DNA from: a virus
DNA length: 49,732 nucleotides
Strand: one strand, 5' to 3'
Virus record (IMG/VR): IMGVR_UViG_3300028283_000011
Location: 1-49,732 of that record
Every line of letters begins with the position of its first letter. The first letter of the stretch is position 1. The notes beneath the pieces were generated by a model that ran no database searches, was not told the DNA's origin, and saw nothing but the letters and a program-made list of their open reading frames with translations. The position numbers and the translations under genes are program-made. Below are positions 48,302-49,732 of this stretch, in pieces.

Positions 48302-49534
48302 TTAGTATCTATTTCTGTTCCATTTACTATTAAGATCACCCCATAAACCGTCACCTGATGGAGTATCACTCCAGTGTAAACAATTATCTATAATATCTAA
48401 TTTCGAATTTCTCAGTGCACTATTAAAATCATCTTTATATTTTTTGTGGCAATATTTAACAAATTCATCATAAACTCCATAATCCATAAGAAAATCTCTA
48501 AACTCGTCGTTAGTTATAAAATCATTATATTCTGGTATGTTATAATCTAAGTTTGGATCAATAGTTAATTTACCTTTACTGTACCATTTAACTGCTTCAT
48601 CCATATCTTCGTCGTCGTAAGCTCCTATTTTTTTGTTCCATTTTGTATCAAGATTAGACCAGAACCTAGAACCTCTTGAATTGTGTGTTGAATCATCCCA
48701 AGAGAAAGCATTATCTATAAATTGTTCCCTATCGTTATTTTTAAAATCTCTTTTAAAACCAGGTTCACAACTGGCAACATAATCATCGTAACAAAAATTA
48801 TATATTAGAAACTCTCTGAACTCGTTATCTGTTATGAAATCTTCGAAATAATCTTTTTCTATTGGTGATACGAAGTTTGGATCAATAGTTAATTTACCTT
48901 TACTGTACCATTTAACTGCTTCATTATTTATTACTAATCTGAATAAATCTGATATGACTGACTCAAGATGGCAATTATATCTTGTTTTTGTTTTACCTTC
49001 TGGTGTATTATAAAAGTAATATTTTAATTGATCTTCTAATTGATCAGATATTTTATTATATACTTCTCTAAAAGTTTTCATATATTCATCGTTAGAATAT
49101 TCATTCCATTTTTTAAATTTATATTTATTAAACACAGAAAGAATAACCTTTTTCTCTAATTCAGCGTCTTCTGGTTTAATTATCAAACCAAATTCAGCTT
49201 CACTTTTTAGAATATTATTGTGAATTATATCGAGTAAAATACTGTGATCTTTAAATTCTGTTAATAGTCTAGATTCACCTACCCATATCTCTTCCCCGTA
49301 AGGATCATCATGTTTATGTATATCTATCAAATCTTTTTCTCTTTTTTTAATTTCTTCTAGTTCTTTGCCTTCAATCTTTTGAAATCTATCTATACGCCAA
49401 CTAGCACCAAGTCCTGACTGATTTTGACCGACAGAACATAGATCTCCATCGATAAGATATATTTTATATATCTTATCCTGTTTTAAAGTACCCACTGGTA
49501 AAGTACATTTAACTATGTCTCCTACTTTAATCAT
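48302..49534 (-). CDS. Repeat protein with DPYGEEIW and two WYSKGKLTIDP modules
   Basis: 410 residues. An N-terminal beta-rich domain (about 1-50; VGDIVKCTLPVGTLKQDKIY) is followed by DPYGEEIW at 77-84. A helical domain comes next, then two tandem repeats, 205-300 and 313-407, each starting EAVKWYSKGKLTIDPN and ending in a D-x-x-W-N segment. The DNA contains a 52-base exact direct repeat (48549-48600 and 48873-48924), so the duplication is recent or homogenised. Its ATG overlaps the end of the partial gene at the right edge. Function not recognised. Confidence 0.7.
   Translation of the reverse strand: MIKVGDIVKCTLPVGTLKQDKIYKIYLIDGDLCSVGQNQSGLGASWRIDRFQKIEGKELEEIKKREKDLIDIHKHDDPYGEEIWVGESRLLTEFKDHSILLDIIHNNILKSEAEFGLIIKPEDAELEKKVILSVFNKYKFKKWNEYSNDEYMKTFREVYNKISDQLEDQLKYYFYNTPEGKTKTRYNCHLESVISDLFRLVINNEAVKWYSKGKLTIDPNFVSPIEKDYFEDFITDNEFREFLIYNFCYDDYVASCEPGFKRDFKNNDREQFIDNAFSWDDSTHNSRGSRFWSNLDTKWNKKIGAYDDEDMDEAVKWYSKGKLTIDPNLDYNIPEYNDFITNDEFRDFLMDYGVYDEFVKYCHKKYKDDFNSALRNSKLDIIDNCLHWSDTPSGDGLWGDLNSKWNRNRY
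48549..48924. repeat. 52-base exact direct repeat within the 48302 gene
   Basis: Copies at 48549-48600 and 48873-48924, 324 bases (108 codons) apart, encode the repeated EAVKWYSKGKLTIDPN segment. Confidence 0.9.
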
Positions 49535-49732
49535 TGTTCATATTATCTTTTAAGAAATCTGAAAATCTATTATATTTTTTCCATTCTGTTTTTAAAAATA
49601 ATTCCTCAGCCTTATCTATTAATTCTATACTTTCCTTATTTCTCAATTTATGTGGTTTTACTTCGTAATCCAATCTACATAAATCTAAACCATCAGCGTC
49701 TCTTAATATAGAAACTGTTTGCCAATATGGAT
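49527..49732 (-). CDS. C-terminal end of an HD-domain-like protein (partial)
   Basis: The open frame runs in from the right edge. The last 66 residues contain SILRDADGLDLCRLDYEV, then KLRNKESIELIDKAEELF. The D-A-D-x-L-D segment with a following L-R helix resembles HD-type phosphohydrolases. The His-Asp metal site would lie outside the window. Its stop overlaps the next ATG. Confidence 0.45.
   Translation of the reverse strand, partial: PYWQTVSILRDADGLDLCRLDYEVKPHKLRNKESIELIDKAEELFLKTEWKKYNRFSDFLKDNMNND

Noticed and set aside
1-49732. tRNA genes
   Set aside because: I scanned for T-loop GTTCGA-type boxes; the few hits (near 34112 and 37300) are inside genes and have no matching stems.

Overview
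This window reads as a strongly AT-rich segment of a large, tailed, lytic DNA phage, probably a myovirus with T4-like head biology. Genes are packed tightly on both strands, starts and stops overlap, and most products are phage-type hypotheticals. Recognisable phage functions are a gp21-like prohead protease homologue, dUTPase, a RuvC-like resolvase, a MazG-NadD fusion, DnaK, and at least eight free-standing homing endonuclease genes. The host is not shown. A small lipoprotein with a Cys-Lys-Lys-Asp start is only weakly suggestive of Bacteroidota. I saw no tRNA, CRISPR array or integrase.

Layout. 1-6.7 kb: edge of a homing endonuclease, two small proteins, a coiled-coil protein, a zinc-metalloprotease-like protein, and a tandem pair of paralogues with an NNSCMRY core. 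6.7-14.3 kb: a TPM-domain membrane protein, an HNH endonuclease, DnaK, and a convergent protein carrying split DnaJ-type zinc-finger repeats, with DnaK and that protein sharing one bidirectional terminator. 14.3-24.5 kb: small genes, a lipoprotein, GIY-YIG, HNH and PD-(D/E)XK endonucleases, the prohead protease homologue, a SLOG-like protein, dUTPase, and a minus-strand run of small genes. 24.5-32.5 kb: a minus-strand block with a giant repetitive membrane or tape-measure-like protein and proline- or glutamine-rich proteins. 32.6-38.7 kb: two more endonucleases, MazG-NadD, and small genes including a ribbon-helix-helix protein. 38.7-43.8 kb: WYL-like protein, RuvC-like resolvase, a hybrid histidine kinase, and a GH16 glycoside hydrolase. 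43.8 kb to the end: an ADP-ribosyltransferase-like polyvalent protein, a HAD phosphatase, another endonuclease, and repeat proteins.

Main idea. About 17-19 otherwise unrelated proteins begin with the same short leader: Met, basic and aromatic residues in an M-x-K-x-F-x-x-F pattern, then a site close to (I/L)-x-E followed by Ala, Ser, Gly or Glu. This is the pattern of the T4 capsid targeting sequence on internal head proteins, which gp21 protease cuts. A gp21-like gene lies in the same window. I infer that this region encodes an unusually large set of head-packaged, co-injected cargo proteins. A second linear motif, DPYGEExW, occurs seven times in six proteins with varied synonymous codons, and one copy is the C-terminal tail of the protease homologue. 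A recurrent TTAATATATA element precedes many transcription units on both strands and resembles T4-type late promoters. Three genes appear to be interrupted by a one-base shift in the same direction, each at or near a run of A. These could be programmed frameshifts or homopolymer errors.
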